Shown here in pieces: positions 47,114-60,500 of a stretch of 64,000 nucleotides of DNA (its first letter is position 1; each line of letters opens with the position of its first letter). The translations under genes and the position numbers were made by a program. The DNA lies in NCBI RefSeq assembly GCF_022539665.2, contig NC_081336.1, positions 8,470,778 through 8,534,777 on the forward strand, written 5' to 3'. Below the pieces are notes generated by a model. It did no database searches, had not been told where the DNA came from, and worked only from the letters and a program-made list of their open reading frames with translations. Source of the DNA: Daphnia carinata (Eukaryota > Arthropoda > Branchiopoda > Diplostraca > Daphniidae).

Positions 47114-50100
47114 CTTGCTCTATAGCCGAATCGTTCTCTCAGTGGCTCTTTCAAACGATCTTTTCTTTCCCCCCCCCCCCCCTTTTTTTTTCTTTGTGAA
47201 TCGAATCGATATGATTGCTTAGAACTCAGTTTGCGACTTTTATGTTATGTCCCTTTCTCTCTCTTGATTCCACCCATTCAAACATTTCGATAGCAAACTA
47301 CTGAACAAATCCTCCTATTCCCGATAAAGGAAAGTGAATTTATTCAACAACTGCTATCGTTTATTTTGTCTAATGTATACCGCAAACGGTACAACCTTCA
47401 GCTCATTTATCTTTGCTCTACCGTGAACTCGAGAATAATGAAGAGAAAAAAAAAAAGAATAAATAAATAAGGAATCCAGATTGACTTGGAAGTTTTATGG
47501 AAGACCCCGCAAAAATTCGTCAAAAGCCAATAAAGTGAGCCAAGAGGATCGTTACATTTTTCTTTTCCCGACAGGGAACGAAGGAGAAGGTTCAATCGTG
47601 AAAGGCTTTGGGTCAAGCGGTTGACATTCACGTCGCATGCCATTAACATTTGTGTGTGGATGTTCACGCTCCCTTTCCCTCCTTTTTTTTTTATATAGTG
47701 TGCAAGATCAAAATCTATTCACATCGACTGATGCATCAGTCGATCCCCCCCCCCCCGCTTTTTTTATTGAAGCAATTCTTGGGCACTTAACATGTCAACA
47801 CGTATTCACACTCTCGTGTCATGTCCGCACCGTGTAAAGACCATCTTTTTTTTTAGCGTGAAAAATAAGGAAATAAAAACATCGGGAAATGCGAAGCTAT
47901 TCTGGCTGGTCGCAGAAAATAGAAACAAAAATGTATGAAATGCCTATGAATTGAATTAGCATTGTAGTTTATGTGGAACAGTATTTAGATATAGAGCCAG
48001 TCTCTCTTTTCATTTCCCTTTGGGCGGTCGTTATCCCGGCTGATTTGACGTGCAGCGGATATTTTTAAAAGCGCCCCCCCCCCCCCGCCGCTTTCCTCAC
48101 GAGGGAATTCCGCATAAATGAACAGAAAAAAAAAAGCCTGTCAGCCATTCCAATGGATGTGATGCAATACAACCCAGTGTATCCAACAGAAAAAACGTCT
48201 TCGACTTGCCCGTTTAAAAGACTTACAATATGTGTATGCACCAGCAGCAAACTGCCCAGGGAACTATAGGCGATTGCGTCACGATCCCGTACAAAGATGC
48301 ATAGATCTAGAATCATCCGCTCACGACGATCAAAAGAACGCCGGACAATTGGGACGTCCATACATTTTTTTTTTCCAGTAGCCTTCCAGGAAAGACGAGA
48401 GTTTGTTATACAGCAAACAACATGAGAAAGCAAACGAACGCAATTAATCCAGTCTGAAATGCTATTTGCAACGGCTCGGATCATTGTTACGTGCCTCGAT
48501 TTGAATCATTCATCTCAGGCAGGGCTGGGAGTAAGCATGGCAATTACTCCGGCTGCGCAATTGATTAGACTGCCAATTACCGATTGATAAATGCCGTGCC
48601 CAGTTTCACGGGATTTAACGCGCGCTTTCAGTTATACTGTCTGCATCACACCGAGGATACACAGGGACGCTGGGAAATCGATGACGCCATCGCTCTACAT
48701 CTACACAGAATAGACAATGGGTTTCTTTATACATAGACAGACTGACCCCTGCACTGGGCTAATGTAACACTGTAGAAGCGGGCCACTTCACGGCGATAGA
48801 CGTGCACACACGTAATCCACTGGCTCTTGAGGCTGTCCAGACACTATACAACAGACCCTCTTTCTTTTTTTTTTTAACGCAATCTATCTCTTCAGTTAGA
48901 CGAGTGGCCATCTACGCTGGGCAACGATAGACGATCGTTCCTTAAAGGTGGCCTCGTTCATTTCTCGCAGATGTTCCAATGTTTTGACGTACATTTTTGG
49001 GGGGGTTTTTAAAGAGCGGCGCAGTGGTGTTGCCGTCAGATAGATAATCGATGATTAACGACATAACAAGACGGCCAGCCGGTGAGTGGATCTAATAATA
49101 TCAATTAACGGTTGGGGCCGTTGAGTCAATAGAGTGACTATGTAGCGCGTGCCAAACACAAAAGAAAATGGCGTTCGATATATCCTTGAAAAAAAAAAAA
49201 AAAAAAGTTCATCTCTTGTTTCTCGAGAGGGAACAGCCATGCTGTTCGAATTCTTCATTACAAAACTTTTGGCCCTTCGTTTGCTATAGAAAAAAGAAAT
49301 CCAATAAGCGGGTCGTTCATCTACACGGGTGTGACGTAGCAGGATGGAAACGTGAGAAGCCCAGCATTTTTTTGATTTGATGTTCCGTCCTTGTTTACTC
49401 TGTTGTTTCCATTAAGGCAGTGCTCGATACGGGCAAGAAAGAAAAACCCAGGCACGTGTCTTAAGCTCATGACGTACAGGCCGTAGAAGACTCGCGTTCG
49501 TTGTGACGCTACTCGGAATTCTATTGTCGTCAGCAGGCGGAGCAAAAACCCTCGAGCCAGCATAAACGTAATGATATACAGTTTTAGACTTGTACCCCAT
49601 CACCCCAATCCTTAAGCTGTAATTTATTTATTTGCAGATCAAAGAAATACGCGGAGCTGCTGATTTTCTCTATCGAAAACAAAGAGTTCCAGGGATGGTT
49701 TTGTCCATTTGAAATGGAGCATCAATTGATACTTAATTAAAAAAAAAAAAAAAAAAATCATGTAAACGTTAAAGAAGCAAAGAAAAAATGTGTGAGTGAA
49801 AATGAAAAAGTTAGAGGCTGTTGGCCGGCTTAAATCTCACCATCAAAGTTATACAGACAACTAGGATAACTTGATGCCAATGGCAAATCGCGCAAGCGCT
49901 TCGTTTTGATTCGGAAAGGGAGATAGAAAAGCCTAACTTGAATGGATTCATCAAGCCTACTTGAAGAAGATGACACAACTACTTTCTCCATATGATTGCA
50001 GACTTGAACAAGTTGGTTCTTCGTGAACTGCCAAATCAGCAACAAGACACCAACATTTGTGACTGATTTCCCTCTTCTTTTTTTTTCCTCAGCCTACTTT

Positions 50101-50817
50101 CTAAAAGGATAAATTGCATGTGTATGAGGGAATCAGAGCCGAAAAAGAAAAATACGTTCCAGGAATGCCATCATAACGAGACTTTCTCATCACTCGTCCA
50201 ATGACGAAACGCCCAGGAAAACGCAGTTTCAACTGAACAATTCCAAGCATTCATTTATAGTCTGCAATAATGAGTAATGCAAGTCTCAAATGTGAACGAT
50301 TTCACAATCTACTGAACTTTCAAGGTCCGCTTTATCCAGGGCGGAATTTCTCTGCTTCGTTTTAAAAAAACTGGCATTTAATTACGCGCATTTTGAATCA
50401 TCGTCAACATTGTAGCTCGATAAGAAGAAACAAGGATGAAACTCTTATGATATTCGTTGCACGTAAGAGATAAGCAAACGACAGAGATATATTACAAAAC
50501 AGGTATTCACGAAATGCCATTGCACGAAACGCTGGGGAAAGTCAATCGGCTTGTTTACAAACGTAAGATATTTAAAAGTTAATGGTGTTAAACCGTATGG
50601 TATCATCAATATCGTATAGATAGTAAAATGAGATCAAAGTCCGTTTTTGAATAAGCCTTTGTAGGACAACGATAGCAAGTCACGATGCAAACAGAACTGA
50701 AGGTACCACTCGTCGTCACGAGGTTTATCTACGGCGATCAACGTCTACGACGATTTAAAAACAAAAGATACGTTGGTTCAAATCCAATCTGAATCAGTTC
50801 GTGTTTCACACACGAAT
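47114..50817. other. Intergenic sequence before fax
   Basis: No supported gene. Several poly-C runs (47170-47181, 47745-47755, 48074-48086) and poly-A runs are present. The fax promoter and any 5' UTR exon should lie at the right edge. Confidence 0.4.
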
Positions 50818-51842
50818 ATGGCAGGATGTATGAAAAAAGCAAAGGTTTCAATCGGCAAAGATGTCGTGCTACTTCACCAACTGGAGAGAGGCGTATTCAC
50901 GCCGAGCAACTCACCATTCCCTTTAAAATTAGAAACCTATTTACGCATGGCCAACATCTCTTACGAGGTACTTCCCCTAAAAATGAAAATTATTTTGAAA
51001 AAGAAAAAAACTGTCTAATTGAATTTCCAAATTGGCAGAACGATTTTAAAGACCCGATGGGACCTAAAGGCAAAACACCTTGGATGACACTGAACGGACA
51101 AGATTTTAGCGATTCACAACTTTGTTTGGAATTGCTGGCCACGAAATTTAGCAAAGATTTCAGCTCCCATTTAACAGACGAGGAACGGGCCATCGGACGG
51201 GCATTTCAAATCATGGCTGAAGAGCATCTCTACTGGTAAAAAATGCGTTTAGAAATAGCTCATTTTCAAGGTGATGTAGAATTTGAAATGCAACAGGGTC
51301 GTTGTTCTGTGGAGATGGGTGTACACCAAAGGTAAAACGCTGCCGAACATTCAAATGAATTTACCTGCATTGTTGCGTTACGTCATGCCTATCGCCGTGA
51401 GAATAATGAAAGGTCAAGCATCGGCCCAGGGCCTGGGCAGGCACAGCGAACAAGAAGTCATTGAAATGGGCATGAAAGATTTGCGGGCCATCTCAGCCTA
51501 TCTTGGTATAGATGAAAACAAAAAATCGAGACTTGTGCAATTGCTAATTTATGCGTGTTTTGTTGTAGGGACTAAACCTTATTTTATGGGGGATACACCA
51601 ACTGAAATGGATTGCGCAATGTTTGGAATCCTGGCCCAGTTCGTTTGGGGCATGCAAGGCTCACCGTTCGAACCGTACATGAAAGGTATGTTTTTAAACA
51701 ATCATCTAACTGTTTATTCCCGATTTTAAAGACAAATTGCTTGATAATAGATGAACTCATCAATTTAAAGAACTTTTGCGAGAGAATGAAAGATAAATTC
51801 TGGCCGGATTGGGATCAGTGTCTCCTACCTCCCCGAGTGTGA
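50818..51842 (+). CDS. fax: Failed axon connections (fax/FAXC) homologue, five exons
   Basis: A 254-residue protein. Exons: 50818-50967, 51039-51235, 51297-51505, 51569-51685, 51751-51842; introns are 61-71 nt and all phases join. It belongs to the FAXC/metaxin-like branch of the thioredoxin-fold GST superfamily. The N-terminal half has KDVVLLHQLERG, SPFPLKLETYLRMA, GPKGKTPWMTLNG and DSQLCLELL, the conserved fax core. The C-terminal helical part has QGLGRHSEQEVIEMGMKDL, KPYFMGDTPTEMDCAMFG and a final PDWDQC segment. Drosophila fax acts with Abl in axon growth; an enzymatic role is unproven for the family. The start is the first ATG in frame; a second ATG lies three codons on. Some fax proteins have a longer N-terminus with a membrane segment, so an upstream coding exon cannot be excluded. 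Confidence 0.93.
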
Positions 51843-54800
51843 CGCCAATTAGAGTTTTGGAAAAAATGTGTTCATTATATTGGAATTGAAATAGATGATA
51901 AGTGCAAACGTTCTTGTTTCAACACGTTACGTAACACACTTTACACTTGCGAATTTCCCTGCTGCCATCAATCTTCCTTGCCCCATTTCAATCTGAAGGG
52001 CGAACGAAACTTGATCAATCTACGCAAAACAGATTCGATGCCAATGGAGCGTATGGATCCCCTTGCGCTTCCAACAACTCGAGGTAATTTGAAAACTGTT
52101 TGATAACATCTCAGCATCACCGGTTGCCATCAAAATGAATAATTCAGATGCAATCGTTTCAGATACAAGCGCGCGCTAGTCGGACGGATTTCATTAGAGA
52201 AACAACATTTTGTTTGAAACGATCGCACATTGTGGGGGGGCGGGATATACAACGAACAAGAAATAGAATAACAAAAAAAAAACTATTAGGAAATTAAAAC
52301 AAACTCACCGAAGCAGGAAAAGAATCCCGGAAGAGAAGAACACACACACACACAGACAAGATGGGCAATCAGCTCCGGGCAACCCATTTCCAACTGGATC
52401 GATTTCCTGGTTGTCTAGGACGTGAGTGACACGTGTTTTCTTTCCAACACCTCACTGAATCATGAAACATGTCTCGCCAAAAAAAAAAAAAGAAAAAGAA
52501 GTGTGGGGTTACCTTTTGAAAAAAAAAAGACGCCCCCATTCATTAGCTCCTCGTCTTTGAAATACGAACCCCTACCTCAATAGATTTTTAATTAATTTAA
52601 AAAAGGGGAGGTTTGGTTGGGATAACAATTCGTGTATAACCCGTGGCTATTGATGATTTATTGTCTAGACCCAATACATTGCGGTGGTGGCATAGTACAA
52701 ATTTATTGACGTGTCGCAAACAGAAAGATGCGACGTTCAACTGGGCAATCGTGAATCGAATCGTTGCGCTTGCATAATCAAAACGCTGAGATATGTACGC
52801 CATGTCACAGTTTAGAAAATAAATCGGAATGTGTCGAAACGGTTCGGAATATGTCACGCATGGAAGAAACATTCATTCGCATGGAATTTCAATCTCTGCA
52901 TGATTGCTTTGCGTAAAGCGATGTTGCGTAACCGAGTTACACCGTATCGATTTTTGCATGTGCAGTTGGGCGTTCGGTTTGATATCAAAGCTCACTTTCA
53001 AATGTGGGTGGTCAATTTCTAACATGATAATCGTCCCCCCCCCCTTTTCCTAGAGGTTCGCTTCATTTCGGTAGGGAATCATAGAGATTCATAATGTCCG
53101 GACAAAAGCGTTTCAATCTTGCGCTAAAGTGGGTTTGAAATGGTGTTCCAGCTTTTCTTTTCTTTTTTTTTTCACAAGCGTCATCCACTAATTGTTTGCC
53201 GAATTGAAATAGATTGTGACGTCTATTATCCATTGCCCCGCTATGACGCGCGTTGCAGTCCGACGCACACATTCGCCGAGCCATCTCAATTATTTCACGA
53301 CCGTTTATTGTTTCACTGATCACGTCCGCCGCATCATGCCCACGTTTCTTTCTTCAATCAGTCCGTGCACCACGTCCGTCTTACCAAATGTGCAAAGATA
53401 ATCGTTTTTTTTTTTTTAAACTAGACCAATGTAAATAATTAATGCGTATCAATTATAGAACGGTATCCTTAATCAGACACGTATCCTTAAATCTATGCAA
53501 TCGCGTACAACTTGAAACAACTCATTTGAATAACGAGTTCGTTTGAATGCTCGATTCGTAACAAGCAGCTTTGATATACGCCTCTAGGAAACAAGAAAAT
53601 GCATAGATATTTAAAAAGAACATTTTTTTTTCGTTTTCCAGATTAATTACTAATGAGGGTTTTCTACGTCGTGAAGTGACGTCAAACTATACACGTGGCG
53701 AAAATCAGGGCAAGTGAGGATTGCGCATAAACGAGACTATAGCCCAATTAGCCAAGATCTAGTCTATTGATTTTTGAGTTTCCCTTCATCGCGTACGACA
53801 GAGTGTGTTTACAATAACAATTTCAACCAAAAATGAAAAGAAAAGCAACAGAATTGATACGTACGTAGAACTTAATTAAGGTATCACTATAGAGAGGCCA
53901 TGATGTCGTTAAACTCGACCACTTTGACACGCCCTACGAATTGAAATTGAGTACGGACCCGACAAAATCATGACCTTGCAAAACTTGCATTTGAAATTGC
54001 CTACGTTTTTATGGCGACTCAAAATTGAATCATCAAACTTTCAGCTTTTCAACTTATTATGCAGCCCGTTCGTTCCGCATTCGAAGAAAACTCGAAACAA
54101 ATTAAGCGTCCGCTATTGGACGTTGACGGAAATCGCCAGATGCAAAACTATGCACAACATGGTTTGTTAAACCATATAGCATAGAGACAAACATTCTTTA
54201 AAATCCTGGAAATATTCATTTGAAGTGCACACGTTGGAGATAAACAAACCGCAAGTGTTTCAGCCTCGTCCTGTCAGCCGAATGGCGAGATGCAAACTTT
54301 GGCTCGGGTAATGGATTGAAGGGCGAAATGGCTGGACCCAACCGCATCACAAGACATGGTGCGTACGTAAAGTTTTTAACACTCGAGATGGCGTAACTTG
54401 TTGCGATGGACTTTCACGTCAATGCGCCCCGGACGCGCAGGCAAAACAAGCTTGCTCAACTTTAAATAATAGCCGCCCGGCCGTCATTCACTTAGAAATT
54501 CCTGCCCAAAAGTTTGCCCGGTGTGTAGCAAGTTTGGTTAACCGCAACTAGTTTCGCACAGGAATTCATTACCTGCAAACTAGGCCATCATTTTCTGCAA
54601 CTACGTACGAATAGAAGCTATTCTTTTTTTTTTTTATTATAACAATCAAATGAAATCATTTTTAACGCAGAGTCCAATCTCTTCGTTATTATTACGTTTT
54701 GAAACGTATTGGAAGCGTTAAACTTAACTCCATTCAGTTTGTAGGAACAAACCAACACGACATCACACATAATGACGCACGAGTGATTAAGCTTACTTTA

Positions 54801-54844
54801 CGGAAGAAATGAATGCATCAAAATTTAAAAGCCATTATACTTAC
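51843..54844. other. Intergenic sequence between fax and the P450
   Basis: No supported gene. It contains the fax 3' UTR at its left edge, short poly-A and poly-C runs and a short CA repeat near 52342. Confidence 0.4.
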
Positions 54845-55009
54845 GATTTAAAAAATTCAAATGGATCACCAAAGCCACATAAGCTTTGCTTGAAGAGAAC
54901 ATCAAGTTTTAAAATATTCAAAAGGTAAAATAAACCGGAATCCGACAGCCATTCAGATGGATGGTGATCACTAATGCTGATTGTATAACTTTGCATATAC
55001 TTTGCGACA
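54845..55009 (-). other. Exon-like segment just downstream of the P450
   Basis: 165 nt on the minus strand, bounded by a strong acceptor (TTTTTTTTCAG at 55010) and a strong donor (ATC|GTAAGT at 54844). One frame is open throughout and includes SDHHPSEWLSDSGLFYLLN. It starts only 80 nt beyond the P450 stop codon. It could be a spliced 3' UTR exon or an exon of another gene. I recognise no domain and found no matching downstream exon. Confidence 0.3.
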
Positions 55010-55089
55010 CTGAAAAAAAAGAAGACCCAAATGTATACGACGCACCACCGGAAACATCTCAAAGACAAATCAATTAAAAACAGATGGAA

Positions 55090-57386
55090 TTAACGTGATT
55101 CAATGCCAACTGTGGCACCAATGGGTTGGGCTACTCCTAAAAATCCATCTTCAAACTGCATCGTCTCCTGTAAAAACGTACATGTTATCTTCAAATGTAA
55201 TGTCAACATATCATTTCTGTTACTTACCGGAGTTTCAGCGACAGGAAAGAAACGGAAATTCTTGACAAGTGTGCACAAAGCAATTTTCATTTCTTCCATA
55301 GCGAATCGCATGCCGACACAATTGCGGGGTCCCATTCCAAATGGCATGAAAGCGTAAGGATTCGGCTTGATATCGCTGTCAGGAGCCCACCTGCATCCAT
55401 CGTCCATTTGTTTATCAGTCCACATTAGAGGATGTTAATGTTTATACCTGTCGGGGTTGAACCTGTAAGGATCGGGGTAGTACTCTTCGTTGTAGTGGAG
55501 AGGAAAGGCTGGAACGGTTACGACCATGCCCTTCTTGATGTGAATGCCTTTGTAGGTGACCTCTTTATTGCAACCTCTTTCCACCCTGTAAGAATGAACA
55601 CATACATTCAATATTATTTCAAAATTAAAATCTTAATAATTATGTTTACCTAATGACGGGTGGACACATGCGCAGAACCTCGTGAATGACGTGATCCACG
55701 TAAGGAAAATCGAGAATCATCTCGTGATTCACTTCACCCTGTACAGAATTTAAACATGTCTTGTATGATTTTTAAATTAAATAACAATAGGGATGTTGGG
55801 TCTTACAAAGTGTTTGTGCTTTTCGATGATTTCTTTGTACAATCGGTCCTGAACGCCAGGGTTCCTGGCCAGCAAGAAAGCGGAATTCGTCAGTGTAGTG
55901 GCTGTGGTGTCGAAACCGGCCAATAAGAACAACATGGACTGCAACATAGCAATCACTTCAATGAGCAGTGTAAAACAACAAAAACTAATGTTGAATAACT
56001 GAACCTGAGAAATGACAATTTCATCCACTTCCTCCCTGTCCCACATGGGCATCTCCTTGCCATTGACTGTTTTCGTGTACTCCATGATGGCATTGGTGGC
56101 CACCTCCACAAAATCGTGATATTTCTAATGACATTCACATCGAATTAATTTGAGTCCAGCAACAAGACAAAAAGAAGACTTGCCTCCGTCGAATTCGATC
56201 TTTGCTGGATCAGATCAGTCAGCAAGTTGGTAAAGAATTCAAATTCTTTGGGGAAGAAAATGCGATCGGCAAAGGTAGCCATCAGATTCGGGAACGTGAC
56301 TGTTTCAATACCAGAACTTAAATTAATTGCATAAAAAAATAAATTGTTAAGAAAAAACTGACAAGGTATCATAATCAAAGGCGACTTATTGGCCGGTGGG
56401 CTGAAAACTGCTTTGGCTTTCGTCATAAACTCGTTATCTTTGCCGTTCAGGTTGTCGATCGTCATGCCGAACGCACACCGGGCAATCACGTCCACCGTAA
56501 AAGCGCTGAAATGTCTGTTTAAAAAATAACGATCATTAATTGATTCCACAATGTTAATGAGTTTCAGCATACAGTTTAGCATCGAATTTCCCCTCGCCTT
56601 CGGCTATCGCTCGAAGTTTAGGAACAAGTTGATTGGCACAATCTGTTATCATGACCGACATCTGTCAAATTAAAAGAGATAATGTTTGAACGTAATTAAC
56701 CATCTGGGCCACATCGTGGGGCATTACTTGTTTGATTTTTCCTGTCGTGAAAATGGGCGTGACGGATGAACGAACGTCTTTCCACTCCTTGTTTTGGATG
56801 ATAGACAACATCTTGCGAAAGATTTTGCGCTTTATGACGAAGTTCTGTTCGAAATGAATGATTGCAGTAATTTTTTATTAGCAATGGGCGGCAAGTGTCT
56901 CAAAATAAAATCGAACTTTACTCGACGATTGACAAAGTGGTCAAAGTCTTTGACGAAAATAGACTTGATAAGGTCGGCATCAATCGTGTAAAGGTTCGGC
57001 AACGTGCCATCGAAAGTCCCGAACGTCTTGCCGTATTTCTTCACCATTTTCTTGTCGTATTCCGGTAGATTCTATTGAAAGTCAAACGAAGATTATCATC
57101 GAGATTCTTAGAATTTAACAATCACTTGAATTGAAAACCAAAACCAACCTCTTTCCACAAGCCCCATATGTTACCAACATAAGGTACAGGCTTAGGGCCG
57201 GTAATACCTTGATCACGAAAATAGCTGAACGTCGATGTCCCATACCTTTTAAATAAATTTCACTTTAAACAAAACGCAATAACCATAAAAAACAGCATTT
57301 CGTTTTTACCAGTAAAGGAAATATAAACAAGATATGGCCGTGACCGTCAACGTAACAGGTGAGAACAACAAAGAAACGACATCCAT
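55090..57386 (-). CDS. Cytochrome P450, CYP3-clan-like, complete (13 exons)
   Basis: A 505-residue microsomal monooxygenase. Exons in transcript order: 57386-57310, 57245-57149, 57071-56922, 56844-56728, 56661-56573, 56514-56363, 56299-56184, 56124-56005, 55938-55807, 55738-55650, 55585-55448, 55390-55228, 55167-55090; every phase joins. An N-terminal membrane anchor (about 5-26) is followed by the Pro-rich hinge GPKPVPYVG. Also present are the I-helix AGFDTT (313-318), the K-helix ExxR at Glu370-Arg373 (EVLR), the FNPDR motif and the heme loop FGMGPRNCVG with Cys450 as iron ligand. Length and motifs are intact. The heme-loop wording and C-terminal layout suggest the CYP3 clan, where Daphnia has the CYP360/361 families; this assignment is tentative. 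The substrate is unknown. Intron 7 is GC-AG (GAG|GCAAGT). Intron 6 (63 nt) is open in frame. Confidence 0.95.
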
Positions 57387-57530
57387 TTTAAAGCCTGTAA
57401 TAAATCAAAGAGTCTCACCGTTAACTAGAAATTAACGTTGGTTGAATGGTGCAATATTTACACGTACCTTGGTGTGCACGTCGGGGTTCGATGAGAAACA
57501 CAAAAATGATGGGCTCGATCACTGTGAATG
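57387..57530 (-). promoter_or_regulatory. P450 5' UTR exon, leader intron and promoter region
   Basis: An acceptor TTTATTACAG sits eight bases before the ATG. A donor ACCAAG|GTACGTG at 57468/57467 defines a 73-nt leader intron. Further upstream a TTTTAAAAAG stretch near 57535 could serve as a TATA-like element. The start site itself is not visible. Confidence 0.45.
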
Positions 57531-60500
57531 CTTTTTAAAAGCGAACAAAGTTTCCCAACTTTGTGGCTTACACGAAGATAAGACACTGATTGGACGGCAT
57601 GACGATGAGAAATAGTATAAATGTGTGGCCTTTGGAGTTGTGCTTTGAAAAGGTGTGTACTGTCTGGGTGCCACAGCCATGACTACGTAGGTATAGAAAT
57701 GGTTGCGCCATACCTGGACAAAATGACGAACAGGAAGTGGAGGATAAGATGAGGACGATACAACAAAAAAAGGAGGTGAAGGTCACAAATTGATGATCCA
57801 TTCGTTTCCACGAATTTTTTGGGGGGTTTGGTCAGCTCGTGTAGCTATGCAAATGATGGGCGTATATTACGTGAAAAACAGAAATCTTACTCAGCCTTAT
57901 TTTTCTTTTAAACCAAAACCCGGATGAAAAAAAAAATTAAATTGCTCGAGGACACAGAAATGATGATAACAGTCACGCCGAAGGCCATTGGATGGAGGGG
58001 GGGGGGAAGCCGATGCGGATACCGCAGGCGGTTTTTTTGCAGTGCAAAAAGAACTGCGTGAAATTCAAATCACGTTGCGGATTGTGGATGACACGTGCCT
58101 ATCCCGAAGAGATTAGGTCATCATTGTAATGCAATTTTCTTTAATTTATCTTTAACTCTGTAACATATTTTTCTATTTGATTTCAGATCCCCCGTTCCCA
58201 TTGTAATAATTGCACGAAGCTAAGGGAAACCTTGAACGTTGTCTCTTTGCTATGGCAACGCTCGTTCAGTTGCAGCTCTTCCATTCACGAACACAACAAT
58301 CAGAACTCACCTCCAATTAAACCATGAAATGAAGCCCACAGGTTAACGCTTCGACATGCAACTCAATTACCTCCCCATGTAATTCATGACGTTGGCAAGC
58401 GTGCAGAACCCGAGTTGAACTCGCAAATTGCATTCGAATGTACAATCAACTACGAGAACGAGAGACAAAGCTAAACGGCCGTAAACATCACGCACCGGTT
58501 GTTCAACACTTGTCGCCATGGGCGTTCAAAGCGACTCCCGCTCCCCCAAAAAACAACAACAATGAATGCTAATTTTCAGCGTGTATTATTCAATCACGAC
58601 ATGAATCAAACGTGAAGATTACCGTTGTTTCCCCTATCACAATGAAAGGCGCAATTCTTTCTTTTTTCTTTGGTTCATTATACGGCTGATTATGCACAAT
58701 AAAAGGTATATGAAATGTGTCTTTCATAAACGTTGCAAATGAATGCAAATGAGCCATCTGTTTTCCAAAGCGTCCAAATTCTATCAGCCATCAACGAAGA
58801 TGTTTTAGCGTAGTGGATTAGATCAAGTTCGACTTTCTTATTCAACTTTAAAAAAAAAACATGCGTTTGGCTTGACGAATAGTGTCAATTCCGGAGATCC
58901 TCCTTCCGAAATGGTGGGTGAAAGGGCACGCACGTGTCGAATCTCAATGATTTGATTCGACATTTTGAAAAGAGACTTCATCATTCTAGTAGCTCACGAT
59001 CGTAGTTTGACAAGCACATTTTTTTTTTTTTTCTCTTTTAGGGATGACATTTTACCATTTTTTATTTCTGCACAAACGACGATGCGTTGGCCAATTTGAG
59101 AAGATTGGCGTCTTCGCGAAAGAAAAAAAAACAAACAGCCGGAGATGAAAAGAAATGTAAAGACAAGCAGGAGTAGCATCAAAATCACGGTGGGATGGAC
59201 CGGAATGCGCATATTTTTGTGTTCCCAAAAAAGGCGTGTGTCCCATATTCTTTTGTTGCACGGCTCAAAAGAAAATAAAAGGAAAAAGAAAATGTCTTTT
59301 TGCACTCTTTTCATATCAACTTGAAAAAAAGGGAGGGGGGGGGAATGTCTGGAAATGCATTTGAATAATAATTTCAGAGTTCCTCGTTACATCTAAAGGC
59401 TCTCGGCATTCGCGAAGAAGTTTCAAAGTACTTGAAGGGCGGGTGGGCGTAGGCAAACTGAAGAGTGAACACACACGAATCTCAACGACGTCAAATGCTA
59501 GTGCACATAGTGATTTGCATAAACAAACGCCATCCGCGTTTAGCTCGATTGCATCGACTTGATGTTACCGTCCAATTCGAAAAGCTTTTTCGGCTATCGC
59601 GTACGAGTTCAGTTGGCATTGTGATGGCGTTATGTTTTGTTCGTGACATGACGTTAAGTTGAATCGATGAAAAGAGAAAAGTTTTCAACGCATTTTCAAA
59701 GAAGAAAGGGGAAATTAATCAGACAAAGTCCAACTTCAAAAGTCCAAGTGGCTTCTCTTAGTTAGGCACGGTCAGTACTGCTCCAAGTGGTTGCGATCGA
59801 TAACGTATTTCATTCTAAAAAAAACAAACATACTCTGTTGTAAGCATACTAAAGAAACGCTGCATTTATTCAACTTGGAAGCTAAAAAATGTCATTTTTG
59901 AGGGGGTAAGTGTCGAGCCTGTCAGAATTTTGTGAACTCCCTTCTACAATTTTTTCATTCCCTTGCGAATCGAAGACGGCCAAGGCCAGCATCTCTGACA
60001 GACAGTTCGTTAAACAAAAAAAAAAAAAAAAATAGGGAAGGATAGCGGGGCTTTTGAAAATAAAAAGGGAAGCGGATAATTCGCCTTAGGGGATCTATGC
60101 GCTTGACGATAGCGCCAAGCATGTCAAGGAACTATACATATCTATACGAGGGTTAAATAAAAATAAGGGACGAACTTGCACTGACCCATCAGCACCAGAC
60201 GGCCAAGAGTTTGTGATGGCCATACACACATTTCGGTAGAGTAAGCATTCATTCGCGCTGACAGCGGGAAAACGATCAACTCGTTCAATCGGCCGAGTAA
60301 CACGGGCGTGAGCGACACGCCAAGCCTTTCGGTGTCCAAAACACGGCAGATGAGCGTCGTAATAATCTTAAACATACCAAATAAAAAACGCGTTTATTTT
60401 TGTCGTCCCCCCCTTAATCATCTTTTGATTACTTTGCGCACAGCATATTAAGAGATAGCCAACTGATGGGGATGGAAGAACTTTTTGAAAAACATGAGCC

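Noticed and set aside
48130-48160. Similarity of this stretch to part of the exon-like segment at 54.95 kb
   Set aside because: Only about 25 bases match, with gaps; too short to separate from chance by eye.
58994-59314. Minus-strand frame with a membrane-like hydrophobic stretch
   Set aside because: Hydrophobicity comes from T-rich sequence and homopolymers; no supporting signal or homology.
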